Origin: Branchipolynoe longqiensis
Taxonomy: Eukaryota > Annelida > Polychaeta > Phyllodocida > Polynoidae
Direction: 5' to 3'
Length of the DNA stretch: 64,000 nt
Assembly (NCBI GenBank): GCA_030323885.1
Contig: CM059193.1
Location: 79,015,447-79,079,446 of the forward strand
The notes below the pieces were generated by a model. That model was not told where the DNA came from. It made no database searches and worked only from the letters and a program-made list of their open reading frames with translations. Position 1 is the first letter of the stretch. Every line of letters begins with the position of its first letter. Shown piece after piece: positions 54,888 to 64,000 of the stretch. Made by a program: the position numbers and the translations under genes.

Positions 54888-55215
54888 AAGACCCAGGCCC
54901 AGGAGAGCCCTTCCCAGGTCTTTCCCCGGCCTTGCCTCGGCCTCCAACACCGGCCGTAACCCGCGGCCCCAGACCCGGCCCTATCTCCTGGCACCGGCCC
55001 TGCCTCGGCCCCAACCCCGTGCTATCTCCCGGCCTCAGACCTGGCCCTGGCCCTGCCTCGGCCCCCAACCCCGGCCCAAACTCCCGGCCCTAACTCCTGG
55101 CCCCAGACCCAGCGCACAAATCCTTCCCCATACCCGGTTCCCCCCAGACATGGCTGGCCCCAGACCCAGGCTGCCCGACACCCCCCATACAGCCCTCCAG
55201 ACCACCCCACCCACC
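54888..55215. repeat. C-rich imperfect repeat
   Basis: CGGCCCTGCCTCGGCCCC and CCCAGACCCGGCCCT variants recur about every 55-67 bp. The proline/arginine-rich open frames (for example 54868-55254) follow from composition. Confidence 0.7.
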
Positions 55216-55387
55216 AGACCGGTCCCCCAGCCCTTCTCTCCAGGCGCTGTTTAAGCACGACCTCAGTTTATTAGTGGCTGCTCGTGACAGAAAATGGAAG
55301 CAAGATTAGGATAGGATACAGTTTCCGGCCACTAATGAAGGACGTTGAGAAGGATGTGTGCTCGGCTGTATGTGGGAGGTAGGCGTC

Positions 55388-55468
55388 AGTGGGTGGGTGT
55401 GTGTGTGAGTGAGTGGGTGTGTGTCTGTGCGTGCGTGTGGGTTGGTGTGGATGTGGGTGTAGGGGTAA
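55388..55468. repeat. GTGGGTGTGTGTGAGT microsatellite
   Basis: Same words as the array at the start of the window. Confidence 0.9.
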
Positions 55469-55549
55469 CACATCTGGGGGAGCTGTGATTAAGAAAGCCA
55501 CCACACGGTGGCGCCAACCAAGCGAGTAAATCCATAATGGAGGTTATTT

Positions 55550-55877
55550 TCTTCTTTTTTTTTAATTTGAAGATTTATACTGTCTATCATGGATAAGTCT
55601 GAATAGACTTGGTTTCACCATTAGTCAGTTTGTCGATAGAAAGCCCGAGCCTACACTTTTACCGACCCAAGGGATTTTTAACCTCCCACACCGCATAGAC
55701 ATGGTATGAGAGCAACTGGCCTTTGATAACACTGGAAGTTATACACAGCGGTGGAAATCCAAATTGGCAGAGTTGGGGGGGGGGGAGGCACGGGGAATTG
55801 AACCGCCGACCTTCAGATTAGGAGTCCGACCTCGTAAAATGTCAGACACTCTAACCACTCCGCCACAGAGAACACCA
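55550..55877 (-). mobile_element. SINE-C, full length
   Basis: Tail side TTTGAAGATTTATACTGTCT at left; head on minus GGCGGAGTGGTTAGAGTGTC and GGCGGTTCAATTCCCCG. A 12-G run at 55778 is private. Confidence 0.9.
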
Positions 55878-55888
55878 CTGGTGACTAA

Positions 55889-56199
55889 AGCCCCAGTCAC
55901 ACGACGGCCTGCGTTCACTTGCGTTCACTTGCCGACCAAAAGTCTGCAAGCTCCTTGCGCCAAAAATGGAACAATTTGTTACAAACTATTTTAATACGTC
56001 GCCATGATGACAATGACGTACCAGGCGACATTGTGATGTCATCATACACGCGCCACATCGTCTCAGTCGGCGATCGCTCGGTGATTAGTCGTAAGGTGGT
56101 CATAAGGTGGTCATAAGGTGGTCGTAAGATGGTCGTAATTTAACTGCAAAATGCTCGCAAATCGATTATAAGCGAATGCAGGCCTCGTGTTACACTTGA
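55889..56199. mobile_element. H-type element H4a
   Basis: The left end AGCCCCAGTCACACGACGG follows a TAA. The right end, on minus, reads CTCAAGTGTAACACGAGGCC. The word TAAGGTGGTCA steps by exactly 11 bp (56092, 56103, 56114, 56125). GCGTTCACTT is doubled at the left. Beyond the right end, a further 11-bp run of GATCGGTCGGC (56231, 56242, 56253, 56264) suggests a second, broken element to about 56290. Confidence 0.7.
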
Positions 56200-56341
56200 G
56201 TACTGCTACTATGATCGCAGATCAGTCGGCGATCGGTCGGCGATCGGTCGGCGATCGGTCAGCGATTGGCGGCGCCCAGGTTTATACTGTTGAATTTGGC
56301 GTTGCCCCGTAGGCAACACTCGCCGTCTGTTACAATGTTAT

Positions 56342-56686
56342 GTTTGTTTGTTTGTTTGTTGTTGTTTTACTTCATAGCAACATCTAAGGTCATATCAGGA
56401 CGGGTACCGACTTGTGACAGTGCACACTCATGGTGACTTTATAGTGCTGTCTCACTGGGAAAGCAGGCCGCCAGGACCATGACCTGGTATTTCACTCAGT
56501 CACATTATCCTGACACTGAGCACACCAGTCCTTTCCCTGTCCTAATAATGCTGAGTGCCTGGCTAGGAAGTGACAAGCACCAATTTTCAAGTCATTGGTT
56601 TGACTCGACCATGGTTCGAACCCATGACCCCACGATCTACCAGCACGGGAGACGGACGCTCCAACTCATTCGGCCATCCCGTCTGG
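56342..56686 (-). mobile_element. SINE-A, full length
   Basis: Tail GTTTGTTTGTTTGTTGTTG at left. Head on minus GACGGGATGGCCGAATGAGT and GGTTCGAACC.TGGTCGAGTC. Confidence 0.9.
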
Positions 56687-56822
56687 TCTCCAAAGTGCTT
56701 TGAATTCTCCTCAATAGTGACACCACGGCCGTCCCCCGAGCCACAGGCGGGGAGGAACCTGGAAAGCAACATGCTGATTTTATGAACACGAGATGAGTTT
56801 GCTGCTTCGCTAAGTCCCCTAA

Positions 56823-57066
56823 AGCCCCAGTCACACGAGGCCTTCGTTCGCTTACGATCGAGCCATGAGCATTTTGCTATTAAATTATGACCATCTTACG
56901 ACCACCTTACGACTAATCGCCGAGTGCTCTGCGAGCAATCGCCGACCATTTCGGCACTTTTTGGTCGCAAGAAGGTTGTCACTGCAGCACCAACAATCTC
57001 CTTCAAGGCGTTTCGATTTTTTGCCGCATTCGCATTCACATACCGCATACCGCGTGTAAGGGATCT
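56823..57066. mobile_element. H-type element H4b
   Basis: The left end AGCCCCAGTCACACGAGGCC after TAA is the same as H4a. The right end on minus reads AGATCCCTTACACGCGGT. The interior has ACGACCACCTT words, the complement of those in H4a, and a CGCATTCGCATTCACATACC stretch. Confidence 0.68.
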
Positions 57067-57104
57067 TAGCTTATAGGAACAGACGCCTTCCTGGCAACAG
57101 ACCG

Positions 57105-57431
57105 GACGTGGTGGCCAAATCGGTAGAGCGCATGCTTCCGATGCGGAAGGTTGGGAGTTAGAATCCCAGCTGAGTGAAACCAATGACTCATCAAAGTTAT
57201 GCTTGTCACTACCTAGCTTGGCACTCGGCATTAATACTAATAATAGCCCAGGACAAGGACTGGTTAGCACAGTATCCGGATAATACGTGGGATATTGGAT
57301 CATGGTGCCAGTGGCCTGGTCTCCCAGTGGGGCAGCACTATCAAATCTCCATGACTGCACACTGCTTCAAGCCGGTATGTAGCCTGATATGACATCAGAT
57401 GTTGCCAGGATGTAAAACTCCAACAACCAAG
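57105..57431 (+). mobile_element. SINE-A, full length, founder of the 75-bp array
   Basis: Head GACGTGGTGGCCAAATCGGT and GAGTTAGAATCCCAG. The body has CTGGTCTCCCAGTGGGGCAG. Its tail (CCTGATATGACATCAGATGT to ACTCCAACAACCAAGCAACA) is the first unit of the following tandem array. Confidence 0.9.
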
Positions 57432-57800
57432 CAACAGGTTTCCTTTTGAAGACTCGTCCTGATATGACATCAGATGTTGCCAGGATGTGAAACTCCAACA
57501 ACCAAGCAACAGGTTGCCTTTTGAAGACTCGTCCTGATATGACATCAGATGTTGCCAGGATGTGAAACTCCAACAACCAAGCAACAGGTTGCCTTTTCAA
57601 GACTCGTCCTGATATGACATCAGATGTTGCCAGGATGTGAAACTCCAACAACCAAGCAACAGGTTGCCTTTTCAAGACTCGTCCTGATATGACATCAGAT
57701 GTTGCCAGGATGTGAAACTCCAACAACCAAGCAACAGGTTGCCTTTTCAAGACTCGTCCTGATATGACGTCAGATGTTGCTAGGACGCAAAAGAACAACA
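57376..57800 (+). repeat. 75-bp tandem array derived from a SINE tail
   Basis: CCTGATATGACATCAGATGT recurs at 57383, 57458, 57533, 57608, 57683 and 57758, each exactly 75 bp apart. Each unit holds the SINE-A 3' end plus a linker GGTTGCCTTTTGAAGACTCG. The last unit changes to GACGTCAGATGTTGCTAGGA with an AACAAACAAAC tail. Minus frames through the array are artefacts (75 is divisible by three). Confidence 0.96.
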
Positions 57801-58210
57801 AACAAACATCTTGGCAACATCCGGCGCCAAAGGTTCCCATACCCGGCCATCATTACTACAGATGCTGTGCCAACGTCGACAGCGGAATAACATATGATGG
57901 AAGTGACAGAATTACATATGAACGAACCCCCCCCCCCCCCGCCCCACTTTGCAAACACCCCCACCGCCACCCAACCACCACCCGCACGCACCCCCTTCCA
58001 CACACACGCTTTGTGTTCTTGTCTCTTTATGCAAGCCAATAATTACTGCAGCAATGCTAAGCAATTATCGGTGTTTGCGGAGGCATTTCTAGTGATAGTT
58101 TTCATCCTGGTTGTTTTAATTTTTAAACCTAGATTCAGCACTAAAAGCGTGCCGTCGGTCCTTTATCTTAATGTTTCATAATCTGAAAATATCTTTTTGT
58201 TTGCATTTAT
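57801..58210. other. Spacer with C-run
   Basis: A 15-C run at 57930 and a CACCCCCACC-rich stretch to 58000. Otherwise nothing recognised. Confidence 0.45.
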
Positions 58211-58310
58211 TTGTTGGTACATTAGTTGCTTAAGCAGGAGAATATTCATTCATGAAGAATTGATATTCCTCATTCCACTGCGCCTTGCCCTATCCTAGTA
58301 ATGCCGAAAT
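58211..58310 (-). mobile_element. SINE-B tail fragment
   Basis: TTGGTACATTAGTTGCTTAA, ATTCCTCATTCCACTGCG and GCCCTATCCTAGTAATGCCG, directly before a SINE-A. Confidence 0.78.
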
Positions 58311-58320
58311 TCGGGATAGG

Positions 58321-58690
58321 TTGATTGGTTGGTTGTTGGAGTTTAACGTCCTGGTAACATCCCTGGCAACATCTAAGGTCATATCAGGACGGGTACTGAC
58401 TTGTGACAGTGCGCACTCATGGCGGCTTTATAGTGATGCCCCACTGGAATGCCAGGCCACCATTACCATGACCTGATATCCCACTCAGTCACATTATCCT
58501 GACACTGAGCCAACCAGCCCTTGCCCTATCTTAATAATGCCAAGTGCCTGGCCAGGAAGCAACAAGTATCAATTTTTAAAGTCACTGGTTTGACTCAACC
58601 AGGGTTCGAACCAGGGTCCATGGGTTCGAATCCCACGATCTACCAAAACGGGAGACGGATGCTCAACTCATTCGGTTGTATGGTGTTTCG
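58321..58690 (-). mobile_element. SINE-A, full length
   Basis: Tail GATTGGTTGGTTGTTGGAGT at left with a duplicated CTGGTAACATCCCTGGCAAC. The head on minus has two GGTTCGAACC/GGGTTCGAATCCC copies (58600-58632). Confidence 0.9.
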
Positions 58691-59249
58691 GCCGTTTTTT
58701 ATATCGCCTGTTATATATAATACACGACAATACATCAATTTTTCTTATCAAGAATATTTACACAAGCCACTGCCCATGCCTACAAGATTTGAAAATCAAT
58801 ACATGTGGAGAATCGTAGGAATGTTTTCCTTATTTGTTGCGTGTTTGTGAGTTATTGAAACAACATGTCTTACTTTCAACCCTAGTTCTAATGAAAATGA
58901 CGCTCTTGAATTTCTTTTGAAAGCTGAATATTTGTTGCCATAATTCCGAGATGTTTTAACAACTTATTGCTTTCACTCAAGGTTGTGGTCGTAACCAGAT
59001 CTGTCCAATGTGCATCTGCTATTTTTTCCAGTCCTGATTCTAGTCCATGTGTTTCTTGCAGGGATAAGTTCGTTTCTTAACTCTCACTGTATATGGTAAG
59101 ACAATTTGACTTGAACTGGAAGAGGGTCTGGATGGTCCACTTGCCTGTCATCTCCTGCTATTTGGTAATGAGGTCGTTATCCGGAGTGCATCATGGGATC
59201 GTACTAAGAGAGTCCTGACCACACCAAATGCGGAGGTATTTGGGAATTA
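58691..59249. other. Stretch without recognised features
   Basis: AT-rich then mixed; no repeat of the window and no coding signal. Confidence 0.45.
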
Positions 59250-59445
59250 AGCTTTGAGTCGCAGAATCCGATTGGTTTGAGTGTGGATTTTTTTCTATAA
59301 TTTTGTAGATAAATATATTGAGTTGGTTATTTCAAGTAACTTATATTTTAAAGAGTTAACTGTTGGAGATATTGGAAGTGGAAACATGCCAAATTAATGT
59401 TAGGTGTGCATACCTAAGTTTTGCATATAGGCTTCGTTTATTAAT
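59250..59445 (+). mobile_element. MITE-E, strongly diverged and truncated
   Basis: GCTTTGAGTCGCAGAATCCG, TTTTGTAGATAAATATATTG, AAGTAACTTATATTTTAAAG and GTGGAAACATGCCAAATTAA in family order. The right third is missing. Confidence 0.7.
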
Positions 59446-59460
59446 GTTTGAGTGTAGCCA

Positions 59461-59557
59461 ACTCCAACAACCAACCAACCAACCCCTATTACAATATGGG
59501 TTGGTTGGTTGTTGGAGTTTTACGTCCTGGTAACATCTAAGGTCATATCAGGATGGG
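59461..59557. repeat. Two SINE-A tails in inverted orientation
   Basis: ACTCCAACAACCAACCAACC (plus) and, after a short spacer, GGTTGGTTGGTTGTTGGAGT (minus) form an inverted repeat of about 24 bp. The minus tail continues to ATCAGGATGGG. Confidence 0.85.
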
Positions 59558-59584
59558 AGTAAGACGGGAATACCAAGTGCAAGG

Positions 59585-60000
59585 AATGTTTAATTCAATT
59601 CAATTCTTTATTTCACTCAGGTTTATGGTAGTTACATAATTCATAACACAACAACAGATATCCATTGGACAAACATTTATTAGTTTCAATCTAGTGAAAA
59701 TAACATGACGTGTGCAGCATAGGCAGTTTTTACTGACGTAGATACTTTTTAACTCTGAAGATCATAGAATAAGTGGCTTTAAACACCAGTTAACTCTTAT
59801 AAGAGTGGAAGGTATGACTACCACCAGATATATCTTTAAACAGCAATCTCTATACCTAGCAAGATTATGTCGAGTGACTTTAAGATAACCATTAACTCAT
59901 AGTATAGGGGAACTACAGATAGCTTGAGCTAGCAAACATGTCTAGATCGTCCATATCAAGGACAATGCACAGTTTTTTTATATTTTAATTACATGTAGAG
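59585..60000 (-). mobile_element. Possible LINE 3' end
   Basis: On minus, a polyadenylation-like GAAATAAAGAATTGAATTGA is followed by a short AATTG repeat, as in the 3' ends of several non-LTR elements. No coding remnant is recognised up to 60000, so this is tentative; a host transcript 3' end is an alternative. Confidence 0.35.
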
Positions 60001-60589
60001 AGATATTGAAAAACTGAAATTAAGATTCTGACACTCGGCCAATACCTCAAGGCTGTATGTAGGGAGGGTGGGTGGTAAGGAAGTTTGCGTCAGTTGACTG
60101 TTATCTGTTTGAGTACAAGTGAATAACTGACTAAACTGATGCGAAGGAATACTCCATTGACTACGTTACTATGAGAGTTTGTATTTGTTATTATGTTGAC
60201 TGCATTTAGTTACTACGGATACTGGGTCATCTTGCATTTTTTGTGACACGTTGCTAGGATAGGCGCCACTAGCCAGTTTCTGGCGGGTGTTACTATAATA
60301 CTATCAGGATTGAGGGATTTAACTCAGGAACTAGTGTGTAGAGATTGTTTCTATTAATTTAAGGCTAGTTACTATGGTAAGGGAGGCACGGTATACTCCT
60401 GACGTAATACTAGGATAGCTAGAGCTTCACTGGTTCTCGGCATGGGAACTGGTGATTGCTATGGTTATATTTTACGTGGTTACTCCAGAGATCAGTTGTT
60501 GTGACGAATTATACATGTTACAGCGTAACATGCACAATTTGATCCATAGTAGGTGGATAATATGAATGCACCAGTGTGTAAGTTCGATG
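60001..60589. other. Stretch without recognised features
   Basis: No open frame, tandem repeat or known element seen. Confidence 0.45.
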
Positions 60590-60656
60590 GCTGAGATCAA
60601 ATTTAAGCAAATATGTTAGGCCTATGTCATGCTTTCATCGGAGTAAGCAGCTTTAA
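60590..60656 (+). mobile_element. MITE-E right-end fragment
   Basis: ATGGCTGAGATCAAATTTAA, then TTTCATCGGAGTAAGCAGCTTTAA at the family right end. Confidence 0.65.
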
Positions 60657-60728
60657 TAAAGTCGCTTAATCACCGACATTAGAGTTGAGCAGCTTATATT
60701 AGTTATAATGTAATATGACATGACCTTT

Positions 60729-60970
60729 AAACATTGATACTTGTCGCTTCCCAGCCAGGCGCTCGGCATTATTAGAACAGGGCAATGACTGGTTGGCTCG
60801 GTGTCAGGATAATATGATCGAATGGGATATCAGGTCATGGTGCTGGTGGCTTGGTCTCCCAGTGGGGCAGCACTATGAAGTCACCATGAGTCTGCACTGT
60901 CAAAAGTCAGTACCCATCCTGATATGACCGTACATGTTCCAGGACGTAAAACTCCCAAAACCAACCAACC
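60729..60970 (+). mobile_element. SINE-A, head missing
   Basis: TTGATACTTGTCGCTTCCCA to AACTCCCAAAACCAACCAAC. The body is intact (GCTCGGTGTCAGGATAATAT, GGTCTCCCAGTGGGGCAGC). Confidence 0.88.
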
Positions 60971-60975
60971 ATCCC

Positions 60976-61155
60976 ATCATGGGCTCAACGCCGGGCAAAT
61001 GAAATGAATGACTACTACATTAATACATGTCGCTACCTCGCCTGGTGCTAGGCATTACTAGGACGGGGCAAGGGGGGGGGAGGGGGGGGGGCGGGGGAAC
61101 CAGTTGTCCACAATTGGAATTTCTCCTGCTTAATCAACGAAAGGGGGGAAAAAGT
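60976..61155 (+). mobile_element. SINE-B with G-run
   Basis: AATGAATGACTACTACATTA, TGTCGCTACCTCGCCTGGTG, GGCATTACTAGG, then a run of G (61072-61097), CCAGTTGTCCACAATTGG, and a tail-like AACGAAAGGGGGGAAAAAG. Confidence 0.78.
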
Positions 61156-61477
61156 CTTTAATTAAAAAAGTTACAACGGTCTGCAAATGTAACACAAACA
61201 ACACAAGAACAACAGCATCCATAACCACACCATTACCAACAGTAAGTAATACCATCTTTATATTCTCTGGATCAGTCACTCCATCGTAATATTGTGATAA
61301 TTAGAGATCGGGATGAGTATATGATATGTCCACCTTAGGTCGGTTTCTCTCGCCAGTTTTATTAAACCAGAGTTTTGTATTCAGGGTCGCAAGCTATACA
61401 ATGGTTAATATTGATTTGTGATTAAGATGCATAGTCAAATATCTTATGGACAAAGTATATCCTGTTTCTTTGGTGGT
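61156..61477. other. Spacer, nothing recognised
   Basis: No repeat or gene signal. Confidence 0.4.
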
Positions 61478-61835
61478 GCTCATGACGATGATGGTGATGA
61501 TGATGGTGATGATTGTCATGGTCATGGTGGTGGTGATGGTGATTGTGGCAGTGGTGGGTGTGGTGATGGTGAAGGTGATGGTAATGGTGATGATGATGTG
61601 GTGGTGATGGTGGTGGCGATGGTGATGGTGGTGGTGTCAACAATAGAGACGGCAATGGTGGTGAGGGAGATGGTGATGTTCATGGTATTGATGGTGATCT
61701 TCATGATGTTGCTGGTGATGGTGCTAATGAAGTTGATAATGTTAATGTTGATGATGACGATGATGATGTTGATGGTGATGACAACAATGATGATATCGAT
61801 CGTTATGATGAGGACAATGAGGAGGAGGAGGAGGA
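61478..61835. repeat. GATGGTGATG microsatellite
   Basis: GATGATGGTGATGGTGGTG runs decaying to GATGTTGATGATGACGATG and GAGGAGGAGG. Long plus and minus frames (170 and 128 codons) are low-complexity artefacts. Confidence 0.95.
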
Positions 61836-62028
61836 GCAGGATGTTGTTTTCTATTTGTTTCTGCTTTGCTTCAGTTGTTTCTGCTTTTGGTTGTTGTTTT
61901 TTAGTCATGACTTTGATGTTGTTCCCTTAATCAGATAATAGTATCCTTACCAGGTGGACATTTTTAGCGGATATACCTACTAATGTGCCTCTGATGTCCG
62001 ACACGATGGCGCTTTTGTTTGTAAACAT

Positions 62029-62228
62029 ACCTAGCCTGGCGTTTGGCATTAATAGGATAGGGCAAGGACTGGTTATCACAGTATTAGAATAATGTGATTG
62101 TGTGGCATATCGGGTCATGGTGCCGGCTACTATTACTATAAAGTCGCCATGAGTGCGCACTATCAGAAGTCGGTACCTATCCTGATATGACCTCAGATGT
62201 TGCTAGGATGTAAAACAACAAACAAGTT
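62029..62228 (+). mobile_element. SINE-A with internal deletion
   Basis: ACCTAGCCTGGCGTTTGGCA to GTAAAACAACAAACAAG. The CTGGTCTCCCAGTGGGG part is lost after GGTGCCGGC. Confidence 0.85.
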
Positions 62229-62584
62229 TGTAAATGTTGTTCACTGCGCAAAGGTGCGCCTAGCACCATCCATTCCAAAAGTATCGGTCGCTTCCACACA
62301 GTTCCACCAATTCAGTGGCAGCGACTGGCTACTTTGATTCGGACGGCAGGCACTTGTCCCTATAACGGTGCCGGACAGGTCCCCTTGTGTGCCCCGGTCA
62401 CGTGGTATCACGTGGTATGTCAAGTGCTAGTGGTTGTGCCAACCGACGCTTTGCCACCCATGTACGCATGCTCGCCGTACTGCGATGGGTCTGGCTCACT
62501 GAGAAATCGTCGTCTGAAATGATCAAAACCATCGCGGATTGCCTCGGAACTGACTTACCGTGGTGAAATTGTATAGTATTATTT
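62229..62584. other. Spacer, nothing recognised
   Basis: GC-moderate; TCACGTGGTATCACGTGGTA (62399) carries two CACGTG motifs 10 bp apart. No gene seen. Confidence 0.45.
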
Positions 62585-62927
62585 TTAAGCTGCATAGTAT
62601 GATGAATTACCAAATATTCAATACCAAGACTATTATCTAGATTTGATTCCACATATCTAACTTAGATAGTGATACATTTGTTTCTGCATAGAAGGGAATA
62701 TTGAGGCAATTTAATAGAACCTGTTACTGCATAAGTTTATGGTGTCAGAGTTGTGACATGCTTGCCAAAACTAATTTGACATGTTTGCACTTCAAATATC
62801 TCAAAAGTTTACAATTTGAAATAATAGTTACTTCAAATGAAGTAAAGTAGACAATAATGACCAATCTAATATATTAATCTCAGAAAGAATGACAGAAACT
62901 CAAAACCATCCGGCTATGCAACTTTAA
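62585..62927 (-). mobile_element. MITE-E, full length
   Basis: TTAA at both ends. Ends AGCTGCATAGTATGATG and ATCCGGCTATGCAACT. Confidence 0.9.
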
Positions 62928-63185
62928 TATGACAATACCCAGTGGTGCCGCCTGGTTGGTTCCGAGAATAGCCGCTAGCCGGATTGGCGCCTCCATCGAT
63001 TTTCCAGTATCGAGTTAAAACACCCCGAACCCCACCCCAAACCCCACTCGAGCTGCTGTTGCCGAGTTGTATACCTCACCTCTTGTATACCCTTGTATTC
63101 CTCACTACAAACTTTAGCGGACACAAACAATGTTTATTCACCTTCCCTTCGTTATCCACCATTATCGACCAAGACTCTAAAGGTA
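62928..63185. other. Spacer, nothing recognised
   Basis: CCCCGAACCCCACCCCAAACCCC low complexity at 63022; no other feature. Confidence 0.4.
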
Positions 63186-63412
63186 TGGGTTCAGAGCCCG
63201 CCTAGCGTTTTGGTAGGTCATGGGATTTGCCGAGTCAATGCAATGACTTAATGTGACTGAGTGAGATCAGGTCATGGTACTGGCGCCCTGGTCTCCCCGT
63301 GGGGCAGCACTATAAAGGCGCCATGATTGCGCACTGTCACAAGTCGGTACTCGTCCTGATATGACCTTAGATGGTGCCAGGATGCAAAACTCCAAAAACT
63401 AGCCAACCAACT
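63186..63412 (+). mobile_element. SINE-A, internally deleted
   Basis: Partial head GGTATGGGTTCAGAGCCCGC and TTGCCGAGTCAATGCAATGA, jumping to TAATGTGACTGAGTGAGATC. Ends ACTCCAAAAACTAGCCAACC. Confidence 0.85.
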
Positions 63413-63456
63413 CTAGTAGGACTTCTTTAGTATCACTCCGGGATGTGAATGATTCA

Positions 63457-63600
63457 TTTGTTTGTTGTAGTGTTACGTCCTAACTACATCTAAGTGCATA
63501 TCAGGATGGGTACCGACTTCTGACAGTGCGCACTCATAGCGATGTTATACTGCTGCCCTGATGGGAGTCTAGGCCGCCAGCACCATCCGCTGATCTCACC
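63457..63600 (-). mobile_element. SINE-A 3' part
   Basis: TTTGTTTGTTGTAGTGTTAC to AGCACCATCCGCTGATCTC. The rest of the body and the head are absent. Confidence 0.83.
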
Positions 63601-64000
63601 AGGTTGGAGAATTTACCTCGTTTGGGGTACGAGGGTTATGGGATGTCGATTCAATTATGAAGGTCGAATATGATATAAGATTAGGTAGTGAAATGACATA
63701 TATACCTGCGGCACAGTGAGCTTAGGCTAGTTGTACTATTGGAAAGGGGGAAAATTATATTAAGATCCCTGATTAGTGCCAGGATATTTAGGTAGGGAAG
63801 TAATTTGTAAAACAACATTAAAATATTAGTGCATGATGTTATGGACCAGGTTCCCTGTGTTAGTTACTGTGTTGCTATAACTAAACAACCACATCACAAT
63901 AGGGGTACCTCCAGTCAGCCATGGGTGTATATGCAGGTCAGTGGCAAACCCTGTGTAACTTCCCCCCCTCCCACACACACACACCCTTTACACCCCTTCA
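63601..64000. other. Window end, nothing recognised
   Basis: AT-rich with a short CA repeat and C-rich text at 63960-63985. No gene signal. Confidence 0.4.

Noticed and set aside
57376..57800. CRISPR-like 75-bp array
   Set aside because: The repeat is the SINE-A tail with a constant linker; no variable spacers.
61418..61930. 170-codon plus frame with Asp/Gly/Met/Val runs
   Set aside because: Low-complexity GATGGT microsatellite.

Overview
The window looks like gene-poor nuclear DNA from a marine invertebrate, most likely a mollusc. It is dense in short interspersed elements (SINEs) with tRNA-like heads, whose bodies resemble ones I know from gastropod and bivalve genomes. It also holds many inverted-repeat DNA transposons, long minisatellites and broken retrotransposon pieces. 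I find no convincing host protein-coding gene, rRNA gene or functional tRNA gene. The long open frames are products of low-complexity or 36/60-bp tandem arrays whose unit is a multiple of three. Species assignment is inference.

Layout: 1-750 is a GT-rich minisatellite, and 0.9-4.4 kb holds SINEs plus a degenerate tandem block. 4443-14699 is one insertion, a 10.26-kb LTR element. It has two LTRs, a primer-binding site matching tRNA-His, a short purine tract and a 5-bp target duplication (ACTTG), and it splits a SINE that resumes on the far side. Its 8.9-kb interior has no gag or pol frame, so it is a large non-autonomous retrotransposon (LARD-like). Two more LTRs of the family stand alone at 18185-19100 (minus) and 32950-33887 (plus). 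15-36 kb is a mosaic of nested elements, minisatellites (20-bp at 20.9 kb, 71-bp at 28 kb) and MITEs. 36.97-40.2 kb is an almost purely purine strand made of 36-bp-type minisatellites. 40-64 kb continues the mosaic, with a truncated non-LTR retrotransposon (46.3-47.3 kb), an acidic-codon array (49.6-50.2 kb) and a 75-bp array grown from a SINE tail (57.4-57.8 kb).

Repeat families named here (my labels). SINE-A: long, with a shared tRNA-like head and tail ACTCCAACAACCAACC. SINE-B: same head, with a short tail ending TGTACCCAAAA. SINE-C: a different tRNA-like head, CAA-repeat tail. SINE-F: TTTATTTAATGACG... read on the plus strand, all copies on minus. SINE-N: a CCTAGGTGGTGTAAT head. MITE-E: about 345 bp, inverted ends AGTTGCATAGTCCGATG, TTAA target, about 15 copies. 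MITE-G: about 380 bp, ends CAAAGACCCTATAATACTAA, 7-bp duplication. MITE-J: ends GGGCCCGTATGCATG. MITE-M: three pogo/Tc1-like elements with TA targets. H elements: mostly GTCACA-type ends at TTA/TAA targets, with interiors built of words repeated every 10-11 bp.

The most interesting material is the H group, where unrelated short words are each repeated at exactly 11-bp spacing inside similar inverted ends. Next are the large coding-less LTR element and the evidence for module exchange between SINE families.
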